A DNA stretch of 64,000 nt from VRUE01 sp963705635 (GCA_963705635.1 CAVPKH010000003.1:725451-789450); one strand, 5' to 3'; shown: positions 20,320-30,092, numbered from the stretch's first letter. A program made the numbers and translations. Notes: generated by a model from the sequence alone, not told the origin.

Positions 20320-21302
20320 CAGGCTGGAACGGTCTCATCGGCACCGACGACGGCATCATTGAGGCTTGCACCGGAGCTGACCTCGACCCCGGCGGAGAGG
20401 ATCGACCCGACCACCCGGGCGCCCTCGCCCACGGCGCAGCCGGCGAGCACGACCGATTCGCGAACTTCGGCCCCGTCGGCAATCGTGCAGCCGCTGCCGA
20501 GCACCGCCCGCGGACCGATCGTTGCCCCGCTGGCGACCTCGGCCCCGGCGCCGACGAGCATCCCGGGCGCGGTTGGCTCGACCCGCGTCTCGACCCGCCG
20601 CTCGAGGATGTCCCAGCTGGCCTGCAGGTAGCGCTGCGGCGTGCCGATGTCCATCCAGTAGCCGTCGAGGCGCAACCCGTGCAGGCCGTCGCCGACCAGG
20701 CGCGGGAAGACGTCGCGCTCGATCGAGACCTCCTGATCGGGCGGGATCAGATCGAGGACCGAGCGCTCGAGCACGTACATCCCGGCGTTGATCTCGCCCG
20801 GGACCGCCTCCCCGGTCTTCTCGGTGAACTCCAGCACGTCGCCGCTGGGACCGCAGCGAACCAGCCCGTAGGCCGAGGAGTCCTCGACCGGGTGCAGCCC
20901 AAGCGTCGCCCGCGCCCGGCGCCGCTCGTGCGTCGCCAGCAGCGCGCTCAGGTCGAGGTCGGTGAGGACGTCGCCGTTCAGGGCCAGGAAGCGGTCGTCG
21001 AGGTCGGCGCCCAGCTGATCGGCGGCGTAGCGGATCGCGCCGGCGGTGCCGCGCCGCTCGGGCTCGACCACGTAGCGGATGCCCAGCCCCGCCCGCTCCT
21101 CCTCGCCGGCCAGCGCCTCGCGCAGGACGTCGGGCAGGAAGCCGCAGGCGAGCACGACCTCGGTCACGCCGTGGCCGGCCAGCCACTCGATCATGTGGGC
21201 GAGAAAGGGCCGGTCGACGAGGGTCAGCGCCGGCTTCGGCACCGAGGCGGTCAGCGGCCGCAGCCGCGTCCCCTCCCCGCCGACCAGGACGATTGCCTGC
21301 AT
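20319..21302 (-). CDS. Second sugar-1-phosphate nucleotidyltransferase
   Basis: The 327-aa protein has VGGEGTRLRPLTASVPKP, NGDVLTDLD and FTEKTGEAVPGEINAGMYV, followed by a hexapeptide beta-helix from about residue 250. It is a divergent paralogue of the gene at 18335-19345 and the two flank the isomerase. Mannose- or glucose-1-phosphate is the probable substrate. It follows ugd with no gap, as part of one operon from the LCP gene to 18335. Confidence 0.87.
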   Translation of the reverse strand: MQAIVLVGGEGTRLRPLTASVPKPALTLVDRPFLAHMIEWLAGHGVTEVVLACGFLPDVLREALAGEEERAGLGIRYVVEPERRGTAGAIRYAADQLGADLDDRFLALNGDVLTDLDLSALLATHERRRARATLGLHPVEDSSAYGLVRCGPSGDVLEFTEKTGEAVPGEINAGMYVLERSVLDLIPPDQEVSIERDVFPRLVGDGLHGLRLDGYWMDIGTPQRYLQASWDILERRVETRVEPTAPGMLVGAGAEVASGATIGPRAVLGSGCTIADGAEVRESVVLAGCAVGEGARVVGSILSAGVEVSSGASLNDAVVGADETVPA

Positions 21303-22616
21303 CTACTCGGCTGCGGCGGGGGCCGCCGAGCCCTCAACGGCCCGGCCGATGCCCTCGTAATCGAAGCCCGACCGCCTGAGCAGCGATGGGTCGAGGAAGT
21401 TGCGGCCGTCGACGAGCAGCGGCCGCGCCATCCGCGCCGCCGCGTCGGCCCAGTCCAGCTCGGCGAACTCGGGCCACTCGGTGACCAGGATCGCCGCATC
21501 GGCGCCCTCGAGCGCAGCGAGGGCCGAGTCGCGGAACTCGACCGCGTCGAAGAGGTCGCGGGCGGCCTCCCCGGCCACCGGGTCATAGGCGGCAACCTCT
21601 GCCCCCTCGCCCTGCAGCCGCGCCGCCAGCACCAGGCTCGAAGCCTCGCGCATGTCGTCGGTGTGGGGCTTGAAGGTGAGGCCGAGCAGCGCCACCCGCT
21701 TGCCGATCAGCGACCCCAGGTGCTTTTGCAGCTTGCCCACCACGCGCCGCTTCTGCAGCTCGTTGACCTCGATCACGGCGTTGAGCAGCTGGAAGTGGTA
21801 GCCGCTGTTGCCGGCCAGCATCTTCAGCGCGCTGACGTCCTTGGGGAAGCAGGAGCCGCCGTAGCCGATCCCGGGCCGCAGGAAGGCCGGGCCGATGCGC
21901 TGGTCCAAGCCCATGCCGCGGGCGACCTCGGTGACGTCGGCGCCAACCTCCTCGCAGACGTTGGCGATCTCGTTGACGAAGGAGATCTTGGTCGCCAGAA
22001 AGGCGTTGGAGGCGAGCTTGATCATCTCGGCGCTGGAGACGTCGGTGCGGACGATCTCACCGCCCAGTGGCTCGTAGAGGCGGGCGACGGCGTCGCTGGC
22101 AGCCTCGTCGCCGGGGTCGGCGCCGATCACGACGCGGTCGGGGTGCATGAAGTCCTCGACCGCCGAGCCCTCCTTGAGGAACTCGGGGCAGGAGACGTAG
22201 GGCACGCCGGGCAGGTCGCGGCGGATCGACTGGCCGGTGCCGGCCGGCACCGTGCTCTTCATCACCAGCGCGTGGCCACCGCCGCCGCCGAGCTCGTCGA
22301 CGACCGAGCGGACCCTGGAAAGGTCGGCGTCACCGGAGACGGTCGGCGGCGTATCGACGCAGACGAAGAGGGTGCGCGCCGCCTCGAGCAGCTCCGGCAT
22401 CTCGGTGGTGAAGGTCAGCCGCTCGGCGTTCCGCGCCAGCAGCTCCCCCAGTCCCGGCTCGTGGATCGTGATCTCGCCGCGCGAGAGCGCCTCGACCTTC
22501 TCCGGCAGGATGTCGCGCGCGACCACCTGGTGGCCGAGCTCGGCGAAGCAGGCCGCGGTCACCAGTCCGACCCAGCCGACGCCGACAACGCCGATCACTT
22601 CTCTATCTCCCGTCAT
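21303..22616 (-). CDS. ugd: UDP-glucose/UDP-sugar 6-dehydrogenase
   Basis: Oxidises UDP-glucose (or a related UDP-sugar) twice to the uronic acid with NAD. The N-terminal Rossmann motif is GVVGVGWVGLVTAACFAELG. CPEFLKEGSAVEDF is followed by the catalytic Cys in GYGGSCFPKDVSAL and the C-terminal LLGLTFKPHTDDMREA. At 437 aa it has the usual length. Its start overlaps the LCP gene by 14 bases. The product would feed envelope polysaccharide synthesis with the neighbouring nucleotidyltransferases. Confidence 0.93.
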   Translation of the reverse strand: MTGDREVIGVVGVGWVGLVTAACFAELGHQVVARDILPEKVEALSRGEITIHEPGLGELLARNAERLTFTTEMPELLEAARTLFVCVDTPPTVSGDADLSRVRSVVDELGGGGGHALVMKSTVPAGTGQSIRRDLPGVPYVSCPEFLKEGSAVEDFMHPDRVVIGADPGDEAASDAVARLYEPLGGEIVRTDVSSAEMIKLASNAFLATKISFVNEIANVCEEVGADVTEVARGMGLDQRIGPAFLRPGIGYGGSCFPKDVSALKMLAGNSGYHFQLLNAVIEVNELQKRRVVGKLQKHLGSLIGKRVALLGLTFKPHTDDMREASSLVLAARLQGEGAEVAAYDPVAGEAARDLFDAVEFRDSALAALEGADAAILVTEWPEFAELDWADAAARMARPLLVDGRNFLDPSLLRRSGFDYEGIGRAVEGSAAPAAAE

Positions 22617-24234
22617 CGCTTCGCTTCCCCTTCTTAGGCTTTGGGTTGGGCATTATCACGTTGGCCGAACGCGCGATCCCGATCATCTCGTCGTTGGTCA
22701 GCGTATTCAGCAGGTCATTCGAAACCCAGTAGGTGTTGTCCCCCCTGTGCCAGGCGACGATCGGCAAGCGGTCGCCGTCGACGAAGATCTCGTATTCGCG
22801 GCCGTGAATCGTCTTGGTCAGGCTCGGATTGCTGAGGATCGGCGGATCCGTCCAGCCCTGGATTCCCTGCACCCCGAAGTAATGGATGCCGTCGTCAAGG
22901 GGCAGCTCGGCGACCATCCTGTAGGCGCCGTGCCGGTTGCCGTCGGTGTCCTTGAAGTGGTAGACGCGCGGGTCCTGCACGTGCTCGTAGGAGTTGCTTT
23001 CGACGTAAAAGGCGCCCGGCGGCAGCCTGGTCGGGTAGAAGACCGGGAAGCCGGCGCTGACCTTGCGCGCCACCGACTTTGCCTCCATCTCGCCCGCTTC
23101 GTGGGCCGACGCGAGGCCGTCGCTGCCCGGCGGCTTGGGTGGCGCCAGGTGCGGCTTCTCCTTGCCGGACTTGCCCTTGCCGCCGTGCTTGCCCTTCTTC
23201 TTCGCCTTGTCGGAATGGTCTTCGAGCGAGCCGCGCGGGCCGCTGCTGGCTTCGATCCCGAGGAACTTGTTGACCGCCCCAGCGATCGCCGAAGGCGACG
23301 CGTAGACATAGCTCGGGCCAAGTTCAGCCGGGAAATGGATCTCCTTGATCGCGGCGTTGCGCGAGGCGACGAAGAGCTTCAGCACCTGCAGCATCGTCGG
23401 CGCGTCGCTGATGTCGGAGGTCGTGTACTTGGTGAAGATGTCGATCAGGTCGTCCTGACCAAAGGCCAGCTTGGCCACCGGCACGCGCTGGCGGGCGGCG
23501 CTGAGGAAGTCCTGCTGGCGGGCGGCGCGAACGATGTCGGTATCGGTGTGCCGGTAGCGCACGTACTGCAGCGCCTTCTTGCCGCAGAGCAGCTGATACC
23601 CGGGCAGCACGTTGATTTCCGAATACTGTTCGGAGGCGGGCACGCCGAGGTTCGAGTGGAAGTAGCGACGGTCGACGTCGACGTAGACGCAGTCGATCGC
23701 GTCAACCGCGCGGACGAAGCCGAGAAAGTCGACGTTGACGACGTGGTTGATCGGCAGCCCGGTCAGTTCCTTGACCACGCGCAGGGCGAGTTTTGGCCCG
23801 CCATAGCTGTAGGCGGCATTGAACTTGTCGGTGCCGACTTCGGGGATTTCGACCTTGAGGTCACGCGGGATCGACATCACCGCGATCGCGTTACGGTCCG
23901 GATCGAGGCGCAGCAGGATCGTCGTGTCCGACCGCCCCGCTTCTTCTTCGCCCGGGCCGGCCCGCTTGTCAGAGCCGAGGATGAGGATGTTCTCCGGCTC
24001 GCCGCCGTTGACCTGCGAGAGGTAGCGGTCGAGTTTGTCCTTGTAGATGTTGTGGTGGGACAGCGCCGTGGCGATGCTGTCGACGTAGAGAATGATGCTG
24101 GTCGCGGTGGCGGCGCCGATGGCGAGCACGATCACCAGCGAGCCGAGGGTGAAGCGCCACCAGTAGCGCTTCGGCTTCGGCGGCGGCTCGTGGTCGCCCG
24201 AGGGCGGCGGCTTGCTGAATCCCGTCTCAGCCAC
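22603..24234 (-). CDS. LytR-CpsA-Psr family cell-wall glycopolymer ligase
   Basis: LCP proteins attach lipid-linked glycopolymers to peptidoglycan. The 543-aa protein has a cytosolic Pro/Lys-rich N-terminus and one membrane helix (about 28-50). The LCP domain shows NILILGSDKRAGP, GRSDTTILLRLDP, MSIPRDLKV, KFNAAYSYGG and YVRYRHTDTDIVRAARQQ, with the arginines that bind pyrophosphate. A Lys/Gly-rich linker leads to an extra extracellular domain of about 150 residues. It heads the operon with ugd and the nucleotidyltransferases. Confidence 0.92.
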   Translation of the reverse strand: MAETGFSKPPPSGDHEPPPKPKRYWWRFTLGSLVIVLAIGAATATSIILYVDSIATALSHHNIYKDKLDRYLSQVNGGEPENILILGSDKRAGPGEEEAGRSDTTILLRLDPDRNAIAVMSIPRDLKVEIPEVGTDKFNAAYSYGGPKLALRVVKELTGLPINHVVNVDFLGFVRAVDAIDCVYVDVDRRYFHSNLGVPASEQYSEINVLPGYQLLCGKKALQYVRYRHTDTDIVRAARQQDFLSAARQRVPVAKLAFGQDDLIDIFTKYTTSDISDAPTMLQVLKLFVASRNAAIKEIHFPAELGPSYVYASPSAIAGAVNKFLGIEASSGPRGSLEDHSDKAKKKGKHGGKGKSGKEKPHLAPPKPPGSDGLASAHEAGEMEAKSVARKVSAGFPVFYPTRLPPGAFYVESNSYEHVQDPRVYHFKDTDGNRHGAYRMVAELPLDDGIHYFGVQGIQGWTDPPILSNPSLTKTIHGREYEIFVDGDRLPIVAWHRGDNTYWVSNDLLNTLTNDEMIGIARSANVIMPNPKPKKGKRSDDGR

Positions 24235-24240
24235 GGTCGG

Positions 24241-25329
24241 TCAGCTGTCGAGCTGGGCGGGGAGAGAGCGCAGGAAGGTGTCGAGCGTCTGTCGGTAGGT
24301 CTGCAGCGATGAAATGGAAACCCACTCTTCGGGGCCGTGATGCCCTTCCCCGAGCGGGCCGAACTCGACCGCCGGCACCCCCACCCGCAGGAAGGAGACC
24401 GCGTCGGAGGCGCCATCGCGCCCGACGCTCATCGGCTCGCCGTCGTGATGCGCCACCGTTGCCTCGCTCAGCGCCCGCACGTAGGGCAGCTCGCGGTCGA
24501 CCACGGCCGGCGGCCGGGTGAAGAGCTGCTCGACCTCGGCCGCCGCGACGCCCTTGACCTGCTCCAGCACGGTGGCGGGATCCTGATCGGGCAGGTAGCG
24601 GATGTCGACGTCGATGGCGCATCGGTCGGGCACCTTGTTGAGCGCGTCGCCGCCCACGATCCGGCCGAGATTGATCGAGGGGCGGTCGAACAGCTCAGAG
24701 CTGTGCCGGGCGAACGGTAGCGACTCGATACTGCGGAAAACGTCGATCGCCCTCAGCACCGCGTTTTCGCCCAACCATGGGGTCGCTCCGTGGGCGGCGG
24801 TGCCGCTGACCTGGACGCGCAGGGCCAGCACCCCCTTTGCCTCGACCCCGATGTGCAGATCCGTGGGCTCGCCGGTGATCGCGAAGTCGCCGGTGAAGCC
24901 GCTGTCGACCAGATGGTCGCTGCCCCGCTCCGCCTCCTCCTCGGACTCCTCGTCGCCAACGATCCCCAGTCGCACCCGCACCTGATCCTGATCACGCATC
25001 GACGCCGTGGTCAGCAGCATCGCCGCCAAGCCACCCTTCATGTCATAGGCACCGCGCCCGTAGAGTCGATCCCCCTCGACCCGCGGCTCGAACTGCCCGA
25101 CCTGCCCCGGAACGACGTCGATATGCCCGTGCAGCACCACCGTGGGCGCATCCTCCGGCCCAACTTCAGCCCTGAGCACAGGGAGCCCTCGCACCTCGTC
25201 ACTCTCCACTTGGATTCCCCGGGAATCCAGCCAGCCTTCGATGAACCCAGCGGCTTCCAGCACCCCGTCCGCTTCGGAGCTGTCATAGCTCACCAGCCTC
25301 TTAACGAGAGCAAGGAGCTCGTCGCTCAT
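24241..25329 (-). CDS. M20-family metallopeptidase (ArgE/DapE type)
   Basis: The 362-aa protein has VVLHGHIDVVPGQ, GRGAYDMKGGLAAM, GDEESEEE and the dimerisation lid (GVLALRVQVSGTAAHGATPWLGENA), with late metal ligand region EFGPLGEGHHGPEE. It hydrolyses an N-acyl amino acid or dipeptide; acetylornithine deacetylase and succinyl-diaminopimelate desuccinylase are the closest roles, and the sequence does not decide. The ATG at 25329 (MSDELLALV) is preferred over 25359. It follows the large palindrome after atpC, so it probably has its own promoter. Confidence 0.87.
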   Translation of the reverse strand: MSDELLALVKRLVSYDSSEADGVLEAAGFIEGWLDSRGIQVESDEVRGLPVLRAEVGPEDAPTVVLHGHIDVVPGQVGQFEPRVEGDRLYGRGAYDMKGGLAAMLLTTASMRDQDQVRVRLGIVGDEESEEEAERGSDHLVDSGFTGDFAITGEPTDLHIGVEAKGVLALRVQVSGTAAHGATPWLGENAVLRAIDVFRSIESLPFARHSSELFDRPSINLGRIVGGDALNKVPDRCAIDVDIRYLPDQDPATVLEQVKGVAAAEVEQLFTRPPAVVDRELPYVRALSEATVAHHDGEPMSVGRDGASDAVSFLRVGVPAVEFGPLGEGHHGPEEWVSISSLQTYRQTLDTFLRSLPAQLDS

Positions 25330-25360
25330 CTGGACCCTTCTCCGCGCAAGCCCTCGCAAT

Positions 25361-25568
25361 GCGAATCAAGTTCTCCAGCTATTTCATCGAAAACTTGATT
25401 CGCCTGGGGCTTTGAGCAGGGCGAGGCGATATCCCTTCGCGGGAATGTCACCGAAGGCGGCGATATGCAATCTGATGTTTGAGCGGCCGCAGGCCGCGCA
25501 GGAGATCCGGAGCTAAGGCCCGCAGGGCCGTGTGACATCAATTCCCGCGAAGGGATATCGCCTCGCCC
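25361..25568. repeat. Nested palindromic element downstream of atpC
   Basis: Two inverted repeats lie side by side. One has 12-bp exact arms (25361-25372, 25392-25403). The other has 28-bp exact arms (25419-25446, 25541-25568), extended by GTCAC/GTGAC past a small bulge, around a 94-base loop rich in GGCCGC and GCAGG. The outer arm stops two bases before the atpC stop. It fills the whole gap between the ATP synthase operon and the M20 peptidase gene. Confidence 0.85.
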
Positions 25569-25569
25569 C

Positions 25570-25983
25570 TCATCCCTGGGCTATCAGGAGAAATGCTTCG
25601 GCCCGATCGCGGTCCTTCTGGGCCCGCGCCTCGGCGCCGCTGCCGTCCTCGGACTCTTTGAGCCGCTGCTCGGCGTCAGCCAGCTGCTCTTTCAGGGTCG
25701 CCGCGTCGAGCTCGTCGGGCGGCACCGCCTCCTCGAGCAGGAGCTTGGCCCGGTTGCCGAAGACCTGCAGCCAACCGTGGGCCTGGGCGTAGCGCACCGT
25801 CTCGGAATCGCTCACGTGCAGGCGCAGCTCGGCCGGCTGCAGCGCCGCCAGCAGCGGCGCGTGGTTGGCGAGGATGCCGACCTCGCCGACCGCGGTGCGG
25901 GTCGAGACCTGGCGCACTTCGCCATTGAAGACCTCCCCCTCCGGGGTGAGGACTTCGACGTCGACCATGTGCTCGGCTGCCAT
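25570..25983 (-). CDS. atpC: ATP synthase epsilon subunit
   Basis: Central-stalk subunit and inhibitor of F1. The 137-aa protein has the N-terminal beta-sandwich VDVEVLTPEGEVFNGEVRQVS and GEVGILANHAPLLAAL. The C-terminal helical pair (ATLKEQLADAEQRLKE) ends in an alanine-rich tail. It is the last gene of the atp operon, 9 bp after atpD, and its stop touches the large palindrome. Confidence 0.95.
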   Translation of the reverse strand: MAAEHMVDVEVLTPEGEVFNGEVRQVSTRTAVGEVGILANHAPLLAALQPAELRLHVSDSETVRYAQAHGWLQVFGNRAKLLLEEAVPPDELDAATLKEQLADAEQRLKESEDGSGAEARAQKDRDRAEAFLLIAQG

Positions 25984-25992
25984 GCGTCTTAC

Positions 25993-27417
25993 CTAGGCCG
26001 CAGCCGCCGCGGCGCCCTCGGTTACCTGGTCGATGCCGCCCTTCATGTAGAAGGCGCCCTCGGAGAGGTCGTCGTGCTCGCCGTCGAGGATCTCGCGGAA
26101 GCCGCGCACCGCCTCTCCCACCGGCACGTACTCGCCGCTGCGGCCGGTGAACTGCTCGGCGACGAAGAACGGCTGCGAGAGGAAGCGCTCGATCTTGCGC
26201 GCCCGCGAGACCGTCTGCTTGTCCTCGTCGGAGAGCTCGTCGATGCCGAGGATGGCGATGATGTCCTGCAGCTCCTTGTAGCGCTGCAGCACCTCCTGCA
26301 CCTCGGTCGCCGTGCGGTAGTGCTCCTCGCCGACGACCTCGGGCTTGAGGATCGTCGAGGTCGAGTCGAGCGGGTCGACCGCCGGGTAGATCCCCTTCTC
26401 GGAGATCGCCCGCGAGAGCGTCGTGGTCGCGTTGAGGTGGGCGAACACCGACGCCGGCGCCGGGTCGGTGAGGTCGTCGGCGGGGACGTAGATCGCCTGC
26501 ACCGAGGTCACCGAGCCGCGCTCGGTCGAGGTGATCCGCTCCTGCAGTTCGCCCATCTCGGTCTCCAGCGTCGGCTGGTAGCCGACCGCCGAGGGCATGC
26601 GCCCGAGCAGCGCCGAGACCTCGGAGCCCGCCTGGACGAAGCGGAAGATGTTGTCGATGAAGAGCAGCACGTCCTGGCCACCCTGCTCGCGGAAGTATTC
26701 GGCCATCGTCAGCCCCGAGAGGGCGACGCGGAGACGGGCTCCAGGAGGCTCGTTCATCTGGCCGAAGACCAGCATCGTCTTGTCGATGACGCCGGACTCC
26801 TTCATCTCGAGCCAGAGGTCGTTGCCCTCGCGCGAGCGCTCGCCGACGCCGCAGAAGGCGGAGAGGCCTTCGTGCTCCTCGCCGATCGAGCGGATCAGCT
26901 CCTGGATCAGCACCGTCTTGCCGACGCCGGCACCGCCGAAGAGCCCGACCTTGCCGCCCTTGGCGTAAGGAGCGAGCAGGTCGATCACCTTGATCCCGGT
27001 CTCGAGGATCTCCTGGGTCGGGGCGAGCTCGGACGCCTGGGGCGCGGGGCGATGGATCGGCCAGCGCTCCTCGGCTTGCACGGGCTCGCCGAGGTCGATC
27101 GGGTCACCGAGCAGGTTGAAGATGCGGCCGAGCGTGGCCTCGCCGACCGGGACCGAGATCGGGCCACCGGTGTCGATCACCTTGTCGCCGCGCTGCAGGC
27201 CGTCGGTGGCGTCCATCGCCACCGTGCGCACGCGGTCGTCGCCGAGGTGCTGCTGAACCTCGCAGACCAGTTCGGTTGCCTCGCGGTCCTCGTCGCCGGC
27301 CATCTCGATCTTCACCGCCGAGTAGATCTCGGGCAGCTTGTCGGGGAAGACGGCGTCGACGACCACGCCGGTGACCTGCTCGACTCGCCCTACGTTTGCT
27401 CCGTTGCTCTCAGACAT
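25993..27417 (-). CDS. atpD: ATP synthase beta subunit
   Basis: Catalytic subunit of F1. The 474-aa protein has Walker A (GGAGVGKTVLIQEL), the catalytic Glu in CGVGERSREGNDL, Walker B (DVLLFIDNIFRF) and ALLGRMPSAVGYQPTL. The start at 27417 (MSESNGANVG) is chosen because AAGGA lies five bases upstream; an ATG six codons earlier is possible. It is followed immediately by atpC and preceded by a 92-bp gap after atpG. Confidence 0.97.
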   Translation of the reverse strand: MSESNGANVGRVEQVTGVVVDAVFPDKLPEIYSAVKIEMAGDEDREATELVCEVQQHLGDDRVRTVAMDATDGLQRGDKVIDTGGPISVPVGEATLGRIFNLLGDPIDLGEPVQAEERWPIHRPAPQASELAPTQEILETGIKVIDLLAPYAKGGKVGLFGGAGVGKTVLIQELIRSIGEEHEGLSAFCGVGERSREGNDLWLEMKESGVIDKTMLVFGQMNEPPGARLRVALSGLTMAEYFREQGGQDVLLFIDNIFRFVQAGSEVSALLGRMPSAVGYQPTLETEMGELQERITSTERGSVTSVQAIYVPADDLTDPAPASVFAHLNATTTLSRAISEKGIYPAVDPLDSTSTILKPEVVGEEHYRTATEVQEVLQRYKELQDIIAILGIDELSDEDKQTVSRARKIERFLSQPFFVAEQFTGRSGEYVPVGEAVRGFREILDGEHDDLSEGAFYMKGGIDQVTEGAAAAAA

Positions 27418-27509
27418 TGGTTCCTTTTCTGTCAATCAGTCTCGCGCTCCACTCACGGCGCGAAGAATCAGATATGCACGCTTGTTCGTTCCGCGCTCCA
27501 GCTCAGCTT

Positions 27510-28430
27510 TTATCCAAGCGCCTCGGCGCCGCCGACGACCTCGAGGATCTCCTGGGTGATCTCCGCCTGCCTCGCCCGGTTCATCTCCAGGGTGAGGTCG
27601 TCCATCATCGTCTCCGCGTTCTCCGCGGCGCTGCGCATCGCCGTCATCCTCGCCCCCAGCTCAGAGGCGGCGGACTCCAGCAGCGCCCGGTAGACGGAGA
27701 TGTTCACGTACTCCGGGATCAGTTGGGCGAGCAGCTCCTCGGCTTCGGGCTCATAGACCCAAAGCGCCCTGCTGTGCGCCTTCTCGATCTCGGTCTCCTC
27801 GGAAGCCTCTTCCTCCTCGGCAGCGCCCTCGCCGATCACGTCGGCCTGCTGCATCGGCAGCAGGGTCTGCCGCCAGACGTGCTGGGTCAGCGGCGAGACG
27901 AAGCGGTTGTAGACGAGCTCGACCCGGTCGAGCTCGCCGTCGACGTAGCGGGCGGTCAGCTCCTCGCCGATCTCGCGCGCGTTGGCGAAGCCGGGCCGAT
28001 CGGTGAAGCCGACGTAGGAGGTGCGGGGCTCCAGCTTGCGGAAGTTGAGCGCGCCGACGCCCTTGCGGCCGACGGCGGAGAAGACCGCCTCCTTGCCGTC
28101 GCCCTGCAGCTCGCCCTTGAGCCGCATGCCGTCGCGGATGATGTTGCTGTTGAAGGCGCCGGCGAGGCCGCGATCGCCGGTGACGAGCACGACACCGACG
28201 CGCTTCTCCTGCTCGCGCTCTTCCAGCACCGGCACGCGCGGGATGCCGCCGGCCTGCTCGGCGGCGCGGCGGGTCAGCTTGCGCATCGACTGCGCGTAGG
28301 GGCGCAGCTGCTCGATCCGCTGTTCGGCCCGGCGCAGCCGCGCGGCCGCGACCATCTCCATCGCCCGCGTGATCTTGTTGATGTTCTTGATCGACGCAAT
28401 GCGATTCTTGACGTCCTTCTGAGAAGCCAT
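27510..28430 (-). CDS. atpG: ATP synthase gamma subunit
   Basis: Rotor shaft of F1. The 306-aa protein shows the N-terminal coiled coil (KNRIASIKNINKITRAMEMV) and the C-terminal helix (LGARMTAMRSAAENAETMMD) typical of gamma. A Glu-rich insertion (EGAAEEEEASEETEIE) sits near residue 210, which is longer than in E. coli. It lies between atpA and atpD as in the standard operon. Confidence 0.96.
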   Translation of the reverse strand: MASQKDVKNRIASIKNINKITRAMEMVAAARLRRAEQRIEQLRPYAQSMRKLTRRAAEQAGGIPRVPVLEEREQEKRVGVVLVTGDRGLAGAFNSNIIRDGMRLKGELQGDGKEAVFSAVGRKGVGALNFRKLEPRTSYVGFTDRPGFANAREIGEELTARYVDGELDRVELVYNRFVSPLTQHVWRQTLLPMQQADVIGEGAAEEEEASEETEIEKAHSRALWVYEPEAEELLAQLIPEYVNISVYRALLESAASELGARMTAMRSAAENAETMMDDLTLEMNRARQAEITQEILEVVGGAEALG

Positions 28431-28445
28431 GGCTGGACCCGGCGA

Positions 28446-30092
28446 CTAGGCCGGGGTCGCCTCCTTCTCGGTCTGCTCGGCCGCGGCGCTCTCTTCGACG
28501 CGGCTCGGCTTGGCGCGCTCCTCCTCGGACTTGATCCGGTCGGACTCGCCCGCCTCGATCGGGTCGCCGTGCTGGTCGAAGTCGGCGCCGAAGTCGTCGA
28601 CGAACTCGGCGATCGCCTTGCCCAGCTCCTCCTCGTCGGCCTCCTCGAGCTTGCCGCTGTCGGTGATCCGATCGAGCAGCTCGGACTTCTCCGAGCGCAG
28701 GCGGATGCGCAGGTCACGCAGGAACTCGCCGACCCGCTCGGTCTTGATCCGGTCGAGGTAGCCACCGGTGCCGGAGTAGATCGCCGCGACCTGGTCGGCG
28801 ACGCCGAGCGGCTCGCGCTCTTTCTGCTTGAGCAGCTCGACCAGCCGTTCACCACGGTTCAGCGTCTTCTGGGTCTCGGGATCGAGCTCGGAGCCGAACT
28901 GGGCGAAGGCCTCGAGGTCGCGGTACTGCGAGAGGTCGAGGCGCAGCTTGCCGGCGACCTTCTTCATCGCCTTGGTCTGCGCGTTGCCGCCCACCCGCGA
29001 GACCGAGATGCCGACGTTGATCGCCGGCCGCACGCCGGAGTAGAAGAGGTCGGACTCGAGGAAGATCTGACCGTCGGTGATCGAGATCACGTTGGTCGGG
29101 ATGTAGGCGGAGACGTCGGAGGCCTGGGTCTCGATGATCGGCAGCGCCGTCAGCGAGCCGCCGCCGAGGTCGTCGTTGAGCTTCACCGCCCGCTCGAGCA
29201 GGCGAGAGTGCAGGTAGAAGACGTCACCGGGGTAGGCCTCGCGACCCGGCGGGCGCCGCAGCAGCAGCGACATCTGGCGGTAGGCGTAGGCGTGCTTGGT
29301 GAGGTCGTCGTAGACGCAGAGGGCGGCCTTGCCGTTGTAGAGGAAGTGCTCGCCCATCGCGCAACCGGCGTAGGGGGCGATGAACTTGATCGGCGCCGCC
29401 TCGTCAGCGGGGGCGGCGACGATGATCGTGTTCTCCATCGCGCCGTTCTCCTCCAGCACCTGCTTGAGCTGGACGACGGTCGACATCTTCTGCCCGATCG
29501 CGACGTAAATGCAGATCATGTCCTTGTCGCGGTTGTTGATGATCGTGTCGATCGCGATCGCCGTCTTGCCGGTCTGGCGGTCGCCGATGATCAGCTCTCG
29601 CTGGCCGCGGCCGATCGGGATCATGCCGTCGATCGACATCAGCCCGGTCTGCACCGGTTCGGTCACCGGCTGGCGCTGGACCACGCCGGGGGCCTTGAAC
29701 TCGGCCGGGCGGGTCTGGGTCGTGGCGATCTCGCCCCTGTCGTCGAGCGGGCGGCCGAGCGGGTCGACCATGCGGCCGAGCAGCTCGTCGCCGACCGGAA
29801 TCCGCAGCAGGTGGCCGGTGCGCTTGACGGTGTCGCCCTCGACGACTTTGTCCCACTCGCCGAAGAGCACGGCGCCGACGTTGTCGGCCTCGAGGTTGAG
29901 GGCGAGGCCGGTGACGCCGTGCGGCAGCTCCAGCATCTCCAGCGCCATGCAGTTGTCGAGGCCGTGGATGCGAGCGATCCCGTCGGCTACGGACAGCACC
30001 GTGCCGACCTCGGCGAGGTCGGCACTGCCGGTGTCAAGTCCCTCGATCCTCTCGCGAAGGATTGATGCGATCTCGTCGGGCTTGATCTCCAC
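28446..30092 (-). CDS. atpA: ATP synthase alpha subunit
   Basis: Non-catalytic nucleotide-binding subunit of F1. The 548-aa protein has ELIIGDRQTGKTAIAIDT (Walker A), the DELSD-equivalent loop and the C-terminal ISVSRVGGNAQTKAM. A charged C-terminal extension of about 40 residues (rich in Glu, Ser and Ala) goes beyond the E. coli length. The gene is 15 bp downstream of atpH. Confidence 0.97.
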   Translation of the reverse strand: MEIKPDEIASILRERIEGLDTGSADLAEVGTVLSVADGIARIHGLDNCMALEMLELPHGVTGLALNLEADNVGAVLFGEWDKVVEGDTVKRTGHLLRIPVGDELLGRMVDPLGRPLDDRGEIATTQTRPAEFKAPGVVQRQPVTEPVQTGLMSIDGMIPIGRGQRELIIGDRQTGKTAIAIDTIINNRDKDMICIYVAIGQKMSTVVQLKQVLEENGAMENTIIVAAPADEAAPIKFIAPYAGCAMGEHFLYNGKAALCVYDDLTKHAYAYRQMSLLLRRPPGREAYPGDVFYLHSRLLERAVKLNDDLGGGSLTALPIIETQASDVSAYIPTNVISITDGQIFLESDLFYSGVRPAINVGISVSRVGGNAQTKAMKKVAGKLRLDLSQYRDLEAFAQFGSELDPETQKTLNRGERLVELLKQKEREPLGVADQVAAIYSGTGGYLDRIKTERVGEFLRDLRIRLRSEKSELLDRITDSGKLEEADEEELGKAIAEFVDDFGADFDQHGDPIEAGESDRIKSEEERAKPSRVEESAAAEQTEKEATPA

